Shown: positions 34,563-47,832 of the stretch, one piece after another | Layout: each line of letters opens with the position of its first letter | Numbering within the stretch: the stretch's first letter is position 1 | Source of the DNA: Cynocephalus volans | Lineage: Eukaryota > Chordata > Mammalia > Dermoptera > Cynocephalidae | Direction of reading: 5' to 3' | Assembly: GCF_027409185.1 (NCBI RefSeq) | Contig: NC_084460.1 | Span: 64,120,501 to 64,184,500 of the forward strand | Length of the DNA stretch: 64,000 nt | Position numbers and translations under genes: made by a program | Notes under the pieces: model-generated | What the model was told of the DNA's origin: nothing | Database searches by the model: none | The model's input: only the letters and a program-made list of their open reading frames with translations

Positions 34563-37500
34563 AATTTAAATTTCATATACTTTTTATATGTCTTCTTTTA
34601 CATTCTTTCACCTTTTAAAAATGTAAAAACCATTCTTAAATTTGGGAGTGTGCAAGAACGTGATGGACCAAATCAGGCTATATAGTTTGCCAACCCAGTT
34701 TGTACTTTTGTCTCTTCTTTTGTATATGTTGACATTTTCCATTTATTTTAAAAGTTACATTTTTATACTTGTTACCCTGTTTTTTGATTGCAAAAAATAT
34801 GCTTATTATAGAAGTTTTTTAAAAAAGCAAAAACACAGAAATCATTTAAAATATTACCCATAATTCTACTTCAGCAGTTATTCATATTTTAATATATTTT
34901 TCCAATATTTTTTCTTGTATTGCTTTTTGAAGATACATAACATGCTCACAAATATAAAGTGAGAGAAACAGTTAAATATTAGGATACACCAGCCTCCTCT
35001 CCCCTCCTACTTGGAAATCAAAGCATCTGGAGTTGTGTGTGTCACCCAAGAAAGGTGACTCCAGAGGGGCCTGGAATCCCAAGGGAAACTGGTTTTCTCA
35101 TGTGCTTCTGTGTGTTGAGCTTTGATGATACCATATATAGCAAAAATTGTTGCCATCACCTCTTATTTTTGGGGGCTGGTTCTAAAGTCTACAGGGAGAG
35201 GAGACCTTTGAAACCACAGTATAAAGGGGAAAAAAATCATTTCTCAAAAAGAAAACTCAAAGCAAATGGTATGTCCCATCACCTTCACCCACCCATATTT
35301 TTTCAACTTCCTTGAAAATGGTTAAATAACCTAAACTTTGTAATTTTTAAAATCATATAAATATTTCCCTAAAATGCCAACACTAATTTTATGACTTAGT
35401 AACACTTGTTTTGAAAGCTAAAATACTACCCAACCTTTATCACTGTTAAATATCTTATTTGCAACTCTGAAAAACCATGCTGAGACATTAACTTCTAAAA
35501 ATATAAATTTATCCATTTAAATTTATAGACTTATACTACAGGAGGGCCACTCTTATTAACTGAGATAAATACACCCAAAAGAGGTGAAACCATGCACAGA
35601 CACTAGTGAGAAGATGGTTGGTCATCAGAAGACAAAGATGCCAGCATCCCTGTGGTGACCTTTAAACAGAATCAGAAACTTCTTGGTGATTTACCAAGAA
35701 GCAACAGGCCTTGGAGCTCTATTATCCACTGCCCAGGAAATGTCAGTGAGTGTAAGAACCATGTGTTCAGCAGTGGGTGACCAAGTGTGGGGGATTTGTG
35801 AAATACCTTGTGAAGACGATGACCACTCTGTGGTACAATCCCAGTCCTGGGTAAGAGAATGGTACAAAGGAAAATTGCCTCTTTCCCAAGGCACTGGAGA
35901 AAACAAACCAACTAGTAGGGAGGTCTTCTTTCCCATCTCCTCTGTTGATCTGAGAGAAAGGAATGTTGGTGCAAACCCACTGACCTCCACTTCCCGTATT
36001 TAACATTTACTCAGTGTTTACTGAATGCCCGACAGGCCATTCATGTGCCATATAGGTTACTCCTCCCTTCTCTTAACCCTGCCCCTCCCCACAGGCTCTG
36101 CACAAACTGGAGAGGACCACAAGTGTGCGAAGCCACAAGTGGGCTTGCTCCTGAAGTTACCCTATTCTCCCTCTAAAAACTCAGATTGTCCTGTTATGAA
36201 ACTTTTTTGAGTCAACTAGTTTTTCTGAGCATAACCCAGACAGGCCTGTCTCTGGGTTCCCACATCCACACAGAGCCTCAGCACCAGCCCCAGACTTTGA
36301 TCTGCCTGACCAGTCCACACGCCACCATCTTTAGCTGGCACCATAGCTCTTCATAAAGATGGCAAGAGATGTGATTTCATCACCTTTGTAATCAAAGGTC
36401 ACACAATCACGTATCTTTCAGTAGAGAAGAAAGCAAGAGGCCCTGTGGTTTTTTTGTCATTGTCATAGAAATGTGTACAGGTGTGCACACACACAAACAC
36501 TCCCATTTTGAGCTCTCCTCTCTGCTCCCCCTTATCCCAGGATATAACTGGAGGAAGGTGGTAGGGCTATGACACAGCACACACACTGACAGGCTTCCCT
36601 GTAGCATAGACACTGAGCAAGTGGCAGCTAGCTTTCCAGTGTCTTCTGGTCTCAGGAAGGTAAGAATGTTTCTAATTCCAATTGAAAAAATTTTGACTAA
36701 TGCCCACTATAAAACTGGTTACATTTGAGGGGAAATGGAGTAGTCTCATGTGTATTTTAGTTGCTGTGACCTCTTTTCTGGAGCTCACTGGAAAGACCAG
36801 GCCCAAGGGTGTGCAGCAGGACCTGCCCAGGGCAAGGCAGCATCCCTGGTCTAGGGGGAGCTCTGCTTGCAGAAGGCTAGGATGGAGCCCAGACACAGCC
36901 CTAGGAGTTAACTGGGAGATGCCTAAAAAAAGAGAGAGCCAGAATAAAGATGTGGTTGTCACCACCTGAGCCTAATTTTAATATCAGTAATGGTGGGACA
37001 TCAGACATTATGTACTTGTGATGTGTGGCAGTGTGAAGTACACAGAAGCACTCAAGAATTGCCCTTGCAAAAAAGGCTTGGGCAAAAAAGGCTTAATTTG
37101 AATTTAACCAAGCTTTTAGAGATAACTTCTAGTTTGTGTAAAATATATAGGATGGAGGGATGCGCAGGGTTCCTTTCAATTTGAATATTTAAGAGAGAAA
37201 CACACTATACCCAATTTACAGCCCTTGATTAGATCCTGTTTATGGGGAAGCAGCTAAAAGATGTTTTCCAGATAATTGGGAAAATTTATATATATATAGG
37301 GTACCAGGTGATATTAGGGGGTTATTAGGTATTGCTAATGATGTTTTAGTTACACGGAGAGCATCCTCATTTTTTAGAAATGCATGCTGAAGCACTTAGG
37401 GTGAGATGCCATGGTGTGTGCAGTTTGCTTTTAAATGGTTCACTAAATATGTCTGTGTCCACACACACACACGAAGCAAATATGACAATTTTAGCAATTG

Positions 37501-40500
37501 TCGAATCTCTATAGCTGAGTTTATTGGTGTCCACTGTACTATTCTACTTTTTTACAGATTTTTTTTTTCATAATAAAAAGTTTAAAAATGAAATACTTGT
37601 CCCCATCCCCCAGAATGAGCCAAATTGAAATATGCTATCTTAATTATGAAAATTAACCACCATTTAGAGGTTTAAGTGTAATTTACCCCTCTTCCTCTAA
37701 CACCTCCTTGGATCAGCTCCTTCAAGGCTCAGGAATGGAATACACTTTAGGGTAGAAAAAGTAAAACTGTGGCCAGGAGCCTCCCCCCAGTCCTGTTCTG
37801 CCCCTCATGGCTCAGAGCCACTGAGGGAGAAGTCACCATTTAGATTGTTAGATTCCTAAGATGCACCATGCTTAGCATTTCTGTTGTTAAAATGAGAATA
37901 ACTTTTATTCAGGATGTACTCCTCCTAGATGAAACAGATATCAGATTCTGGGAGCAGAAGGAATGTACTCCAAGGCATTACCAGGCTCTGGAGGAAGAAG
38001 GAGCACATGCAGGGAATCTCAGGAAGGGTCTGGAGGGAACACTCTTGTTTGTTTACTTTCAGCTCTGACAGTTCGGCTGGAGCTTCCTTGTAGCGGCAGA
38101 GTCCCATTGCAACCTGGGCCTTGGGGATAAACTTAGACTGTGCAGGAGCCTGGGTGTGTGCATACATGACCCTGGGCAGCTGGTAGATTTTATAAGTAAA
38201 TTCCAGGTATAAGCCTTTTTTTAAACATCTACACTAAGGACGGCTAATTTAGGGTGTCATCTAATTAACATTTTATTGTAACTTTCTACTCATTTTACAT
38301 AGTAAGACATGGACCAAATTCCTAAAGATACCTTGTTGTCATAGCAATGTTTCACAAAACTCTATAATCCACTAGTTTTCCCTCACAGCCCAGAGACTCA
38401 GCTCCCACCTCCCCTGAGTTACACAAACTTCTCCTTCTGTCAAAACCACACTCCACACAAAGAGCAAAATGGCACTGATTTCAGCTTTATGAAAACATCT
38501 GCCAACAAGACAAAGCCCTTTGAGCCTGGCCTTGGCCTCCAGGGAAGGCTGAGGGTGGGGTGACACTGGCTATGTCAGGAGCTGTACCACACCTCGCACA
38601 ACCCCACCAGTCCTCACTACAGATGGAATAGAAATGCCACCATCTCCACTCTGCGTGACAGGAGGATACTGATCCTCTCCAGGATTTAGACCCTGGTCCA
38701 TGCAATTTTTACACCAGCCCTATGTGCCTTCCTAACCCATTCTAACCCCTTCCACACTCAAGCATTCCTTGAAGCAGAGGCCGCCTCAGGAGCAGAGTCA
38801 CGGCCATGAAGGAAAACACACAGCAACAGGAGAAAATGAATGAAATGAACACATGGTGACAGTGACAGACATGGCTCATGGGCCAGGGGCGGGGGGTGGG
38901 GGGGATGTGAGTGTTTTAGAAAAGAGAAGAGGCCCCTGAGGTGACACATGAGAAGGAAAGGAGCAGTTGTAGGGGAAGGAGGGAGTTATGCTGGCCTAGG
39001 GACCAGCAGGTGTAGGTGGCTCAGCCCACCCTGCAGGGCAGGTGGGAGCCTCGGTGTGGCACAGGCCAGCCAGCCCTGCAGCCCTTCCTCTCTGGACTGG
39101 GGTCCTCCTACCTTCCTCACCCTCCTGTCCTCTCTCTCCATTTTCCTCTGTAATTTTCTTAAGTGAATCAATTTAAAGAATATTAAGTACATTATAGCAT
39201 ATATGTTACTCACAAATGACAAAAATCATGAAGAAATTCAAGAAGTGAAGTTTGGGAAGCACAGACCCAACTACACCCCAGAAGTTTCTAATGTAAAAGG
39301 GAAAGGCATTTTCAGAACCTCAGCAGAAAAGGCTTGTAGGGAGACAGAGGCAAGAAATGCTGCCAAGGCCCAAATTTCCTTTCTTCTGTTTCTAGAGCCT
39401 TCTGTTAACCTGGGCAGGTTGCTCAGCCCTGGTCTCTGCCTGAATGCTCTCACTGGAGGGGCCAGCCTATGTGGTGCAGTGGATGGAAGGGAGCAAGAGG
39501 AAGGGCACAGGCCCCAGTATCACCTGGGCCCTATGACCCCCCAGCGACCATGTCCCATAGGAAGCACATCTACCCCCATCCACCACCCTGGGCCAAGATC
39601 CCGAAAGGGCAAAGAAACTTTTGGAAAGAGCCTTAGTTTGGGATGGGGGGAGACCTTCCTTCTGACCTCCTAGAACTTGGACAACAGGTGCTGCACTCGG
39701 AGCCAGGAGTCCAGCCCAAAGGCTGACAGCAGCCTCTGCACCAGGCACTGAGCCCTGACCTCAGCAGTGGGGGAGTGGGGGATACAAGCCTTCAAGTCAG
39801 TCGTGTTTTGGGTACCTAATTAAAAGTTGGCTGTGGTCGGCCTTAATGAGGCTGGGCACAGGAGTGGATCATGCTGCAGAGCACAGCTTGGATCAACTGA
39901 GGTCTGGATCAGTCAAGGGGGCTGGGAACTCTGAGGGGAACCTAAGGACATGCTTTTGCTGACTGTGCATCCTCAGGCACTGGTGACCCTGCACATTGGC
40001 TGGATACAGCCACAAGCGGGATGCCACCTGCCCAGGAGGGGCTTTGGGCCTGACCCTCACCAGGACCAGGGTGCTTCAAAACATGCTCAGGGTAAAACAG
40101 CCATCTACTGCAGCACAGGTACCCAAATTCCAACCATCTGACCCCAAAACCCACACTGGATGGGGAACCTGCCTAGGAAATGCCATAAGTCACAGAGCAG
40201 TCACTCCAGAGTCCAGCCACAGATCTCCGACTACATCTCAGGGGACTACTCAGGTTTGGTGAACACACAGTCCTCCCCTCCCCAGACCCTCACAGGACAG
40301 GGATTGGATTTCCAATTGGCTTAGTGGTGCAGAGCTGTCTCCGGGTGCTCTGTCCAACACTCCTTGCCCCAGCAATACTTTATTCTTTGGAAACACACCC
40401 AGCAGAAATGCAGATGAGTAAATGAAGGGTGCCCTGTTTCCCCACCTCAGCTGCCTCCAACTTCAGCTCATCACCTGTGATGGGTTCTAACAAACTCACT

Positions 40501-41167
40501 CCAGGTATCCAAGAGTTAGATTCTCTGACCTCACTTTGATCACCCAGAATATGGGCACAGCACTTACCAGTCTCACAAGCGAGCTCTGCTTACCTGACCT
40601 CTCCCTGAGAAGGTGACAAGGAAAAAGGAACAACACCCCTGTGTGGATGCTACCAGGGCCAAGGCCCGGCTGACCTGCTGACAGATGGTCTCCAGCTTCC
40701 AAAACCTTCCCTCTGAGAGAGACAGACATGCTATAGCAGTTTAAGCCAGCCACATCGTTTGTCATTTTGTTTAAATATCAAGTTATTTTTATACGGTTTT
40801 ACTCAGATAACAAGCACTCAAAGTTTTTGTTTGGTTTGTGTTGCTCGTTTCCAGTTTTGTTTTTTGGCTGAGATTTTTTTGCATAAAATCCAGTTGACTC
40901 CTCAAATAGAGCTGGCTGTTACAGCTGGAATTTGCTACTTCAGGGAACTGAAAAAAAATAATTCAATCAGAAATAGTTTACTTCCTGCTGGGAAGTAAAC
41001 TGATTTTGTTTTATTTTTGCCCCCTTCCCCATCATTTCATTGTGCCAAGTCATCATCTAAATTTAAAATAGATCAACAAGTTCAAGAGGGCAGCGAGGGG
41101 TGAGTTTTATGCACACATACTAAACTTGAGACTAAAAGAGATGTATCCCAAATCACATAAGGCTTTC
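34563..41167. other. Intergenic between FBXO25 and TDRP, mostly unrecognised
   Basis: No exon with homology was found. Open frames up to 156 codons (39203-39673, plus) and 106 codons (35683-36003, plus) resemble no family I know. Short L2/MIR-like text lies near 36000-36060. The 38.4-40.3 kb part is GC-richer. A non-coding RNA cannot be excluded. Confidence 0.45.
38880..38904 (+). other. G-quadruplex-forming motif
   Basis: Four G runs of at least 3 separated by loops of 1-3 bases: GGG-CCA-GGGG-C-GGGGGG-T-GGGGGGG. It satisfies the standard G3+N1-7 pattern. It is not next to a known promoter here. Confidence 0.75.
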
Positions 41168-41671
41168 TGTACTAGGCTTCTCCAAAGAGACAGAATCAAT
41201 AGGATATGTTATAAATATGTGAGAGGATTTATTAGGGGAATTAGCTGATGCAGTTGTGAAGAAAAGTCCCACAATAGGCTGTCTGCAAACTCATTGCTGG
41301 TAGCTTGGCTCAGTCTAAGTTCAAAAGGCCTCGAAACTGGGGAATCTGAAGGTGTCCTTGGTGTAAGTCCTGGAACCCAAAAGCTGAAGAGTCTCGAACT
41401 CTCATGTCCATGGACAGGACAGAAGAGTGTGTCCCAGCTCCAGTGGATAGAGCTTCACCTCTTTCCTCTGTCTTTTGTTCTCTTTGGGCCCCCAGCAGAT
41501 TGGATGGTTCCCACCCACATTGAGGGCAGGTCTTTCCCACCCAGGCCACTCAGGCTCTCATGCTAATATCTGCTGAAAACACCCTCTTGGACACACCGAA
41601 AAAGATAGCTTTACCAGGTTTCTCGGCATTCCTTAATCTAATCAAGTTGACACCTAGAATTAACCTTCACA
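41168..41671 (-). mobile_element. Endogenous retroviral-type solo LTR, minus orientation
   Basis: About 504 bp from TGTACTAGGCTTCTCC to AACCTTCACA (TG...CA). It has near-matching flanks, CTTTC at 41163-41167 and CATTC at 41672-41676. The text CTCCAAAGAGACAGAATCAA, CAGATTGGATGGTTCCCACC and ATCAAGTTGACACCTAGAAT matches a common mammalian class-III-type LTR read in reverse. The exact family was not determined. No internal genes are present. Confidence 0.65.
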
Positions 41672-41676
41672 CATTC

Positions 41677-44609
41677 CAACAACGCAAGAAGCCCCAGATG
41701 TTGCAACAACTTCATTTTTCCAAATTCCATATAATTACAGGCTGAGCCTGCTTCTGCTGGAGGTCACCTTTGTGCCTGGACCATCCTGAGCTGACTCCAC
41801 TTGAGGGTCTGTAACTCTTTGATTTGGGTAAATGATACCAGCAGATACATCATAGGCAGCATGTGTGCCACACACAAAGGACACTTGGGTAGCAAAGAGA
41901 GAGAGACTGTATGCTCTAGAGCCAGCTCCACACAACCCTCCCCGCCTTTGGTAACAGCCTCATGTCCTTATGAGCAGAATGTGAAACTGCTTAAATAAAA
42001 AATGGCACATTTAGAAAACACCCAGTTATAAATACATAATGTTTGTTAATATTGTACCCATTTCTACTTAATTTTTCAACATATTCCAGAAAGACTAAAA
42101 AATACAGATAAAAGTCACTCCCTAATTCCTTCATCTTACTATAACAGTGACAACATAGTACTTAAGATATGGCCTGACGTGTTTCTTCATTCTCTTTGTG
42201 GGTTCAAGAAGAGTAGGAACAGCTCCAACAGGGACATGTCCACATATTGGGGGTAACTCAAGTGATGACATAGCAGCAAGAGGTAGAATTCATCTTTGCA
42301 AAGGCACCACACACCAGTGTGCTAACTAGCTACATCAGACTGTCTTGTATTTTAAAAAATACAGATTGCCAAGAAAATAAAGTGGCTTTTATGATAAACA
42401 TGTTAAGTCTCATGTTCTCAGGAGTCAACATAGCAGAGAAATAAAAGTACAGGGTATTGACGATGGGGAAACAGTACCTGTGTCCAAGACCTCATCCCCC
42501 AGGACATCGTGACCCAGCAGCAAGGTCCCCCAGGCTGCACCTGCTCCTCCTGGGCCAGGGTCGCTGGGCTTTGCCTGTTCTTCCCTTGAGAACCACTTGC
42601 CAATGCCACTAAAAGCTGAACATTTTCAGAGACGACACAGCTAGCCCTTGTTAGATCTTGCCCATCAGCAGGAACTTTCCAGTAGCCCAGGCTGCCAGGA
42701 AGGTGATCTCCACAACTGAGCTAGAGTTACTGTTGCTACAGTACTGGAACATTGAGGGGTGTAAATTCCTTGCAAATGTATAACCTGGATGAAATAATAT
42801 CAGAAGCAAGCCTTCTTCTAGGGGTGTTATGTCAAATTTGTGCAGTAATCACTCCTGACAATAGTTTGTCTGCTTTTCCTTTCCTGTAATACTGGGGAAA
42901 AAAAGGGGCATGAAAATGCTCATAAACCTGAGAATTGGACATACATAAAACCAAAAAGAGTTCCTGAGGAAACTGCTCAGTGGCAAACACTTTCAGCAAA
43001 GTCTCTCTTAGGCGAAGTTAGGGGTAAAAAAAAACCTTTTCATGCCAGCTAACACTGAATTGTGACCTTAAGATAAACAGTCCCCCATCAGGCTGAACAT
43101 TTTCAGACAACACACAATGAACAGGAACTCACCATTGCAATTCTAGTCTTTACTTTCCTCAGTGGGCAGAATCACTCATGAACAAATCTCATGTCAGCCT
43201 GCTCCCCACTTCCCCTTTAGTGGATAAAGGACAAAGAACAGTCCCAGGTGGTGCTGTGGCTGTTCTTGAGAACTGCCTGGGATAACAGGGCGAGCCATGG
43301 GCGGGAGAACAAGAAGGCATCCCCGCCACAAAGATCAGAAGTGCTGCAGGACACCGCTACACACTGATGAGGTGCTCGGCCAGAGCTTTTCCTTATCTGT
43401 CCTCTACTCCCCAGCATAAAGAATCAGGAAAAAAAATGCTTAAGAAAAAAAGTGACTTCTCTTAAAACCAAGTATCTCCTAAAGAAAAAAACCATTTGTT
43501 GTGCTTTTAAATGAGGGGCCTGCATGTTCCTCGTTCACCTGACCGGCCATCTAGTTGCTATTAAAAAAGAAAACAAGGCATCAAGAGCTATAAACAGGAG
43601 ACTTCAGCCCCTATTCTGAAAAGTGAACATTTAAAGATGACTCGGCACCTACCGGCATAAGAATTCATCACACTAATGATAAGACCCCCAGTGCCAGCGC
43701 TCACAGCCTCACAAAGTGACAGACTGCTGGGTTGTCAGATTCCTCTTTAACCATCTTAGGAGTCAGGCTATGCTGCTATCCCCACTGTGTGTGAAGCTGG
43801 GTCTTTTGGGTGCAGCCACAAAAGGCTGAGGTGGTACACCCAGGACTGGGACTCAGGCCTTAAGACTCTTCCCTATTGTGAGTGTCAGACTCTACAGACC
43901 CCAGTTCTCAAGGTATTTGACCTTCATACCTGTCTGCTTGTTGAAATCTGTATTACTAATTCCAGTAAATACGTCCTTTACCCAAAAGCATTCACTTTCA
44001 GTCACTCATCCAAGCAAAACCTTGCCTGTGGGAGGCATGCACACAGATGCAACATCCCTCCCCATGGAGCTGTCTAATAAGGAAGCAGATTCTCAACAAA
44101 GAAGCATATGTTGATGTGAATGAATGAAGAGAAAAACAAATTATTACCAAAGCATATTGTTAAAGTTTCAGTTACAAGGGAGGATAGCTCTGTGGACAGG
44201 ATGTTAAGTTGACCCCCTAAAATGGGAGAGAGAGGGTTCTAGATGGAGTGATTGAGATCAACTGTGTAACATGGAAACTTCCAAATCTACAGAAAGCTGT
44301 CAGAGAAACTTACAGTGCCAGTGTCCTTGGTAAAATCTGATGCTCAGTGGCAGAGCCACCGTAGTCCATGTCAGTGCTAAGTTCTCTGGGCTCCAGGACA
44401 ATGCCCTGGTGGGTGATCATGCGGCTCTGAGCATGGGCCATCGAGGAGGCAGGGAGACCCTCTACACAAAGCACAAAGTTAAGCCTTGGGCAGGACAGAG
44501 TCCACCTGCCCACTCGCCTGAACTTCGCCAGAAATGTCACTGTCTGCACCACCATGAAAAACTGCAGTTCTGTCTTCCTGTCTTTTATATCACTTTAAAA
44601 CAAAACTAG
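41677..44609. other. Intergenic, no feature recognised
   Basis: No gene, RNA gene or clear repeat family was recognised. Short open frames are without homology. Confidence 0.45.
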
Positions 44610-44740
44610 GGGCTGGCCTGTTAGCTCAGTTGGTTAGGAGCACAGCCTTGTAAAACCAAGATCCAGGGTTCGGATTCCTGTACCAGCCAGACGCCCCCCC
44701 CCCCCCCCCCCGCCCAAAAAAAAAGCAATAAAAAAAAAAC
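44610..44740 (+). mobile_element. tRNA-derived SINE
   Basis: The body GGCTGGCCTG / TTAGCTCAGTTGGTTAGGAG ... GGGTTCGGATTCCTGTACCAGCC retains an A-box (TTAGCTCAGTTGG) and B-box (GGTTCGGATTCC) of RNA polymerase III. It resembles tRNA-Ile. A C-rich linker (44694-44715) and an A-rich tail with AATAAA-like text follow. ACTA-type flanks (AAAACTA before, AAAACTAA after) may be the target duplication. It is the only lineage-type SINE recognised in the window. tRNA-Ile-derived SINEs of this sort (CYN family) are known from colugos. It is not a functional tRNA. Confidence 0.82.
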
Positions 44741-47700
44741 TAAACTACACCAGTGAATCCTTAATTCCAAGGCAAAAGGCAAAGGCTGACTGTATGCAGC
44801 TGAGCCCCTTGGTCCACCCAAACCCTGTGGAGCCTTTCAGCTCTTTGTATTTATAGTGTCTTAACAGACAAGAGTCTTTGGTAATAGCTATTCAAAACTA
44901 ATTTAATATGAGGAAAACCAGGTATGCAGAATTTTACAGCTTCACCAAGTCTTCAAGTTTCACTGTTTCCTCCACACAGCTCACTGAGATGTCCCACTTT
45001 ATAAAAAGGAGGTACCGCTGACCAGGCCGCCTCATGGTCTCTTTTGTGTACTGTTTACTAAATAGTACAGCTTAAATGTTTGCAACACTGAGAAGTCTTC
45101 TTTCAGAAATTTTATACTGTTCAACAACTGACAAAAGCTAGTTCATCGCTTATCTGCTATCAGCTAAAACTATAAGTTTTCACTTCACTATGATTCTTCC
45201 TTCATGATATTTATCTCAAGGCATTTAGGTAACAGAGGCGCTTTTTCTTAAGACAGGTGCATTAGACCAGCTGGACGTGCAGCTTACCCTTATATCCTAC
45301 TAGTCCTGAGGCCAGCAGCCAGAAAAGAGAAGGTGGTTGGTGGCCCTGTATCTGTCCCCACCCACCTCAGGGACTACAAGTGACACAGAAATCAGGCAGA
45401 GAGCCTAGACAGTGAGGCAGGGCCCAGATGGTCCTGGATAATCATCCGATAGAAAGCTACTGTGGCAGTTCTGTTAGAGCCTGAAGAACTAGAATACAAT
45501 AAATCACTTAAACCTGAAACTAATTTATTGAGCATAATTTCATCAGATTCAGCATGCACTGTGATGTTTCATATCCATGACTATAAACAACTTTGGAATT
45601 ACAGGGCAGTGGGACATGAGGAGAATGGCTATCACTGTGGCTCAAATCCACCTAAGTGTGGATTCTCACTGATGCCACCTGAGGTGCTTACATGGCACGT
45701 TACCACACCAGTCAGAAGTGCTTTCATGTGAAGCAACAAATCATGCTGGAAAAGGATGGGCTGGAGCTGTTTCCTCAGCAGCACTTGGTTAAACCATGAG
45801 GAGACGTTCAGAGTGAATTAATGCTTTCCATCCAGTCATCACCAAAATAAATAAAATAGCAGCAGCAGTGAGCTCTCTTGTTTAGTCATTTAGCACTATT
45901 TAGACAACCTTTGGAAAACTTTGAACATTTTTTTTAAAAGTTATCAACAGAGCTGGAACAATCAGCCAATTTCTCTCTTCTAAGCTTAATAAACAGTGCG
46001 CTGCCGGCTGGTCTTTTGGTTGTTCAGTCAATCAAATATCAACTGAGGAATGACCATAAAAACCAGAAAGCAAATAAATGGCTAAAAGTAAATTGGGGGA
46101 GAGAGAGAGGACAGAAGCACCCCCCCACACACACTCGCCTAAGACAACAGCCAATAAATAACCAAGGAAATGAGTGAGCCAGGTCTTTAGTGCGAACCTA
46201 ACGTGGGTCTGAGGCTGCTGTGCAGGACCCCCAGGGCCCACAGTTTCCAGGTTAGGCAGGACAGAGGCACCAGAGGGACATGGGTGGAGGTGGCATGAGT
46301 GTCCACAAGGAGCTGGGTAGAAACCCAATGGCTCAGGACTCAGGTCTGAGAAAAGGGACCTAGTGCACCTCTACACCTCCTCCCAAAGGTACCTGTACCC
46401 CAGAAATACAGAGACGTGAAGGCACTGCAGGGCCCGCCAGGGCATCCAGTTCCTAAGGGAAGTTAGAATAGGCCAATCTTTTAAAAAAAAAGACTTGTTT
46501 CTAAGAGATGGTCATCTTTTTAGAAGATAAATAAAAATGATTAGGTAAAAAATATACTATCACTAGTATTTGTTCATGTTTCTCAACTACATGCTGAGGG
46601 GTAAAAACTTGCTTAAGGACCTAATTCATTAAATAATGACAGTAAAACCAAACCAGAAACAAAGGACACCTAACACTCACAGGCGCACACAGGATGGCCC
46701 AGCACCAGGTTCTTAGTTACTTGCAGACAGCACAGGAAAGCAGTTCAAATACTCAAAAGACACATCTTGAAAACTTAAGTTGAAATTGTTCATTTATTTA
46801 TGAAAAAGTCTACATGTATTGTTTGCATTTTAAAATGAGGTTTATAAGGTCAGAAAAAGTGCCATGAACTCTAAGAGGCCAACTGACATCATCATAAGCA
46901 GATGCCAATAATCATGCAAACCAATCATGAAGGAGGATAGAAATAATATTTTTTACAAACCTCAGCATTAAGCAGGAACCCTACCTTCTCTGATGCCAAT
47001 CATTTTCCTATTAAAAAATAATAAAATACAGTAGGAGTACAGACAATTCTGTCTTCACACAGTGAAGTTGTGTGTTTACACATCAAAACACCCAAACTCA
47101 AAACCACATTCTCCCACTAACTTGTGAACGTAACAGATTTGCTTTGGTAAGTAATTCTTTCAAGAAAAGATATTTTTCTCCCAAAGCACACCAATAAATA
47201 TTTATATTAAAAACCACAAACAAAGTTATTTCATTTAATCAGATACAACAGAAAAAAAATCATTTTTACATTAATCTTTGTATTAAGAAAAATTTGATTT
47301 ACAGAACACAGTCCAATCCCAATCTGGCTGTCTTCAAATTTTGAGAAATGATAGTATAAAAGGCTGTTTTGCCAAAAGTTCATTGCAATTATATTAGCAA
47401 GGTGAGTCGCAGGCACTTAGCATTCCAACACAGAGGCATAGCGAATGCAGCTGGTCACAGAATCCCAGAACTCCCCCAAAGTGTGGGGGTGGTATTCCCC
47501 ATCTCCCCACAAATAAATATTATTTCCAGAGTCTCAAAGGCAACGTTTACATTACTGCACCACAAGACAGCATTAGCCAAGACAAGCCTAAAACAAATCC
47601 TCCTGTAAAACATTTGCATAAATCATGGTATGGTACATGTTTGTACCATCCTGGGAAGCGTTTCTGTAGGGATACAAGCGTTACGGTCCATACAGTGAAC

Positions 47701-47832
47701 TATTTACCTGAGGAAACTTACCATTTTTCAACTTGACTATTATACTGAAAATTATAAACTTCCTTCTGCGTTATGAAACAAAGACAACCTTTACAATTTC
47801 ACAATTTCAAGGTTCTAACACAAACTGGAATT
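44741..47832. other. Intergenic / downstream of TDRP, no feature recognised
   Basis: AT-rich sequence without recognisable repeats or exons. Part of the interval near 46.9-47.8 kb could belong to a long TDRP 3' UTR. Confidence 0.4.

Noticed and set aside
39203..39673. 156-codon plus-strand open frame in intergenic DNA
   Set aside because: Composition looks random. No family was recognised and there are no conserved motifs. Kept only as unresolved intergenic sequence.
44610..44694. Functional tRNA gene
   Set aside because: A- and B-boxes are present, but the anticodon region and stems are degenerate, and a C-rich linker with an A-rich tail follows, as in a SINE.
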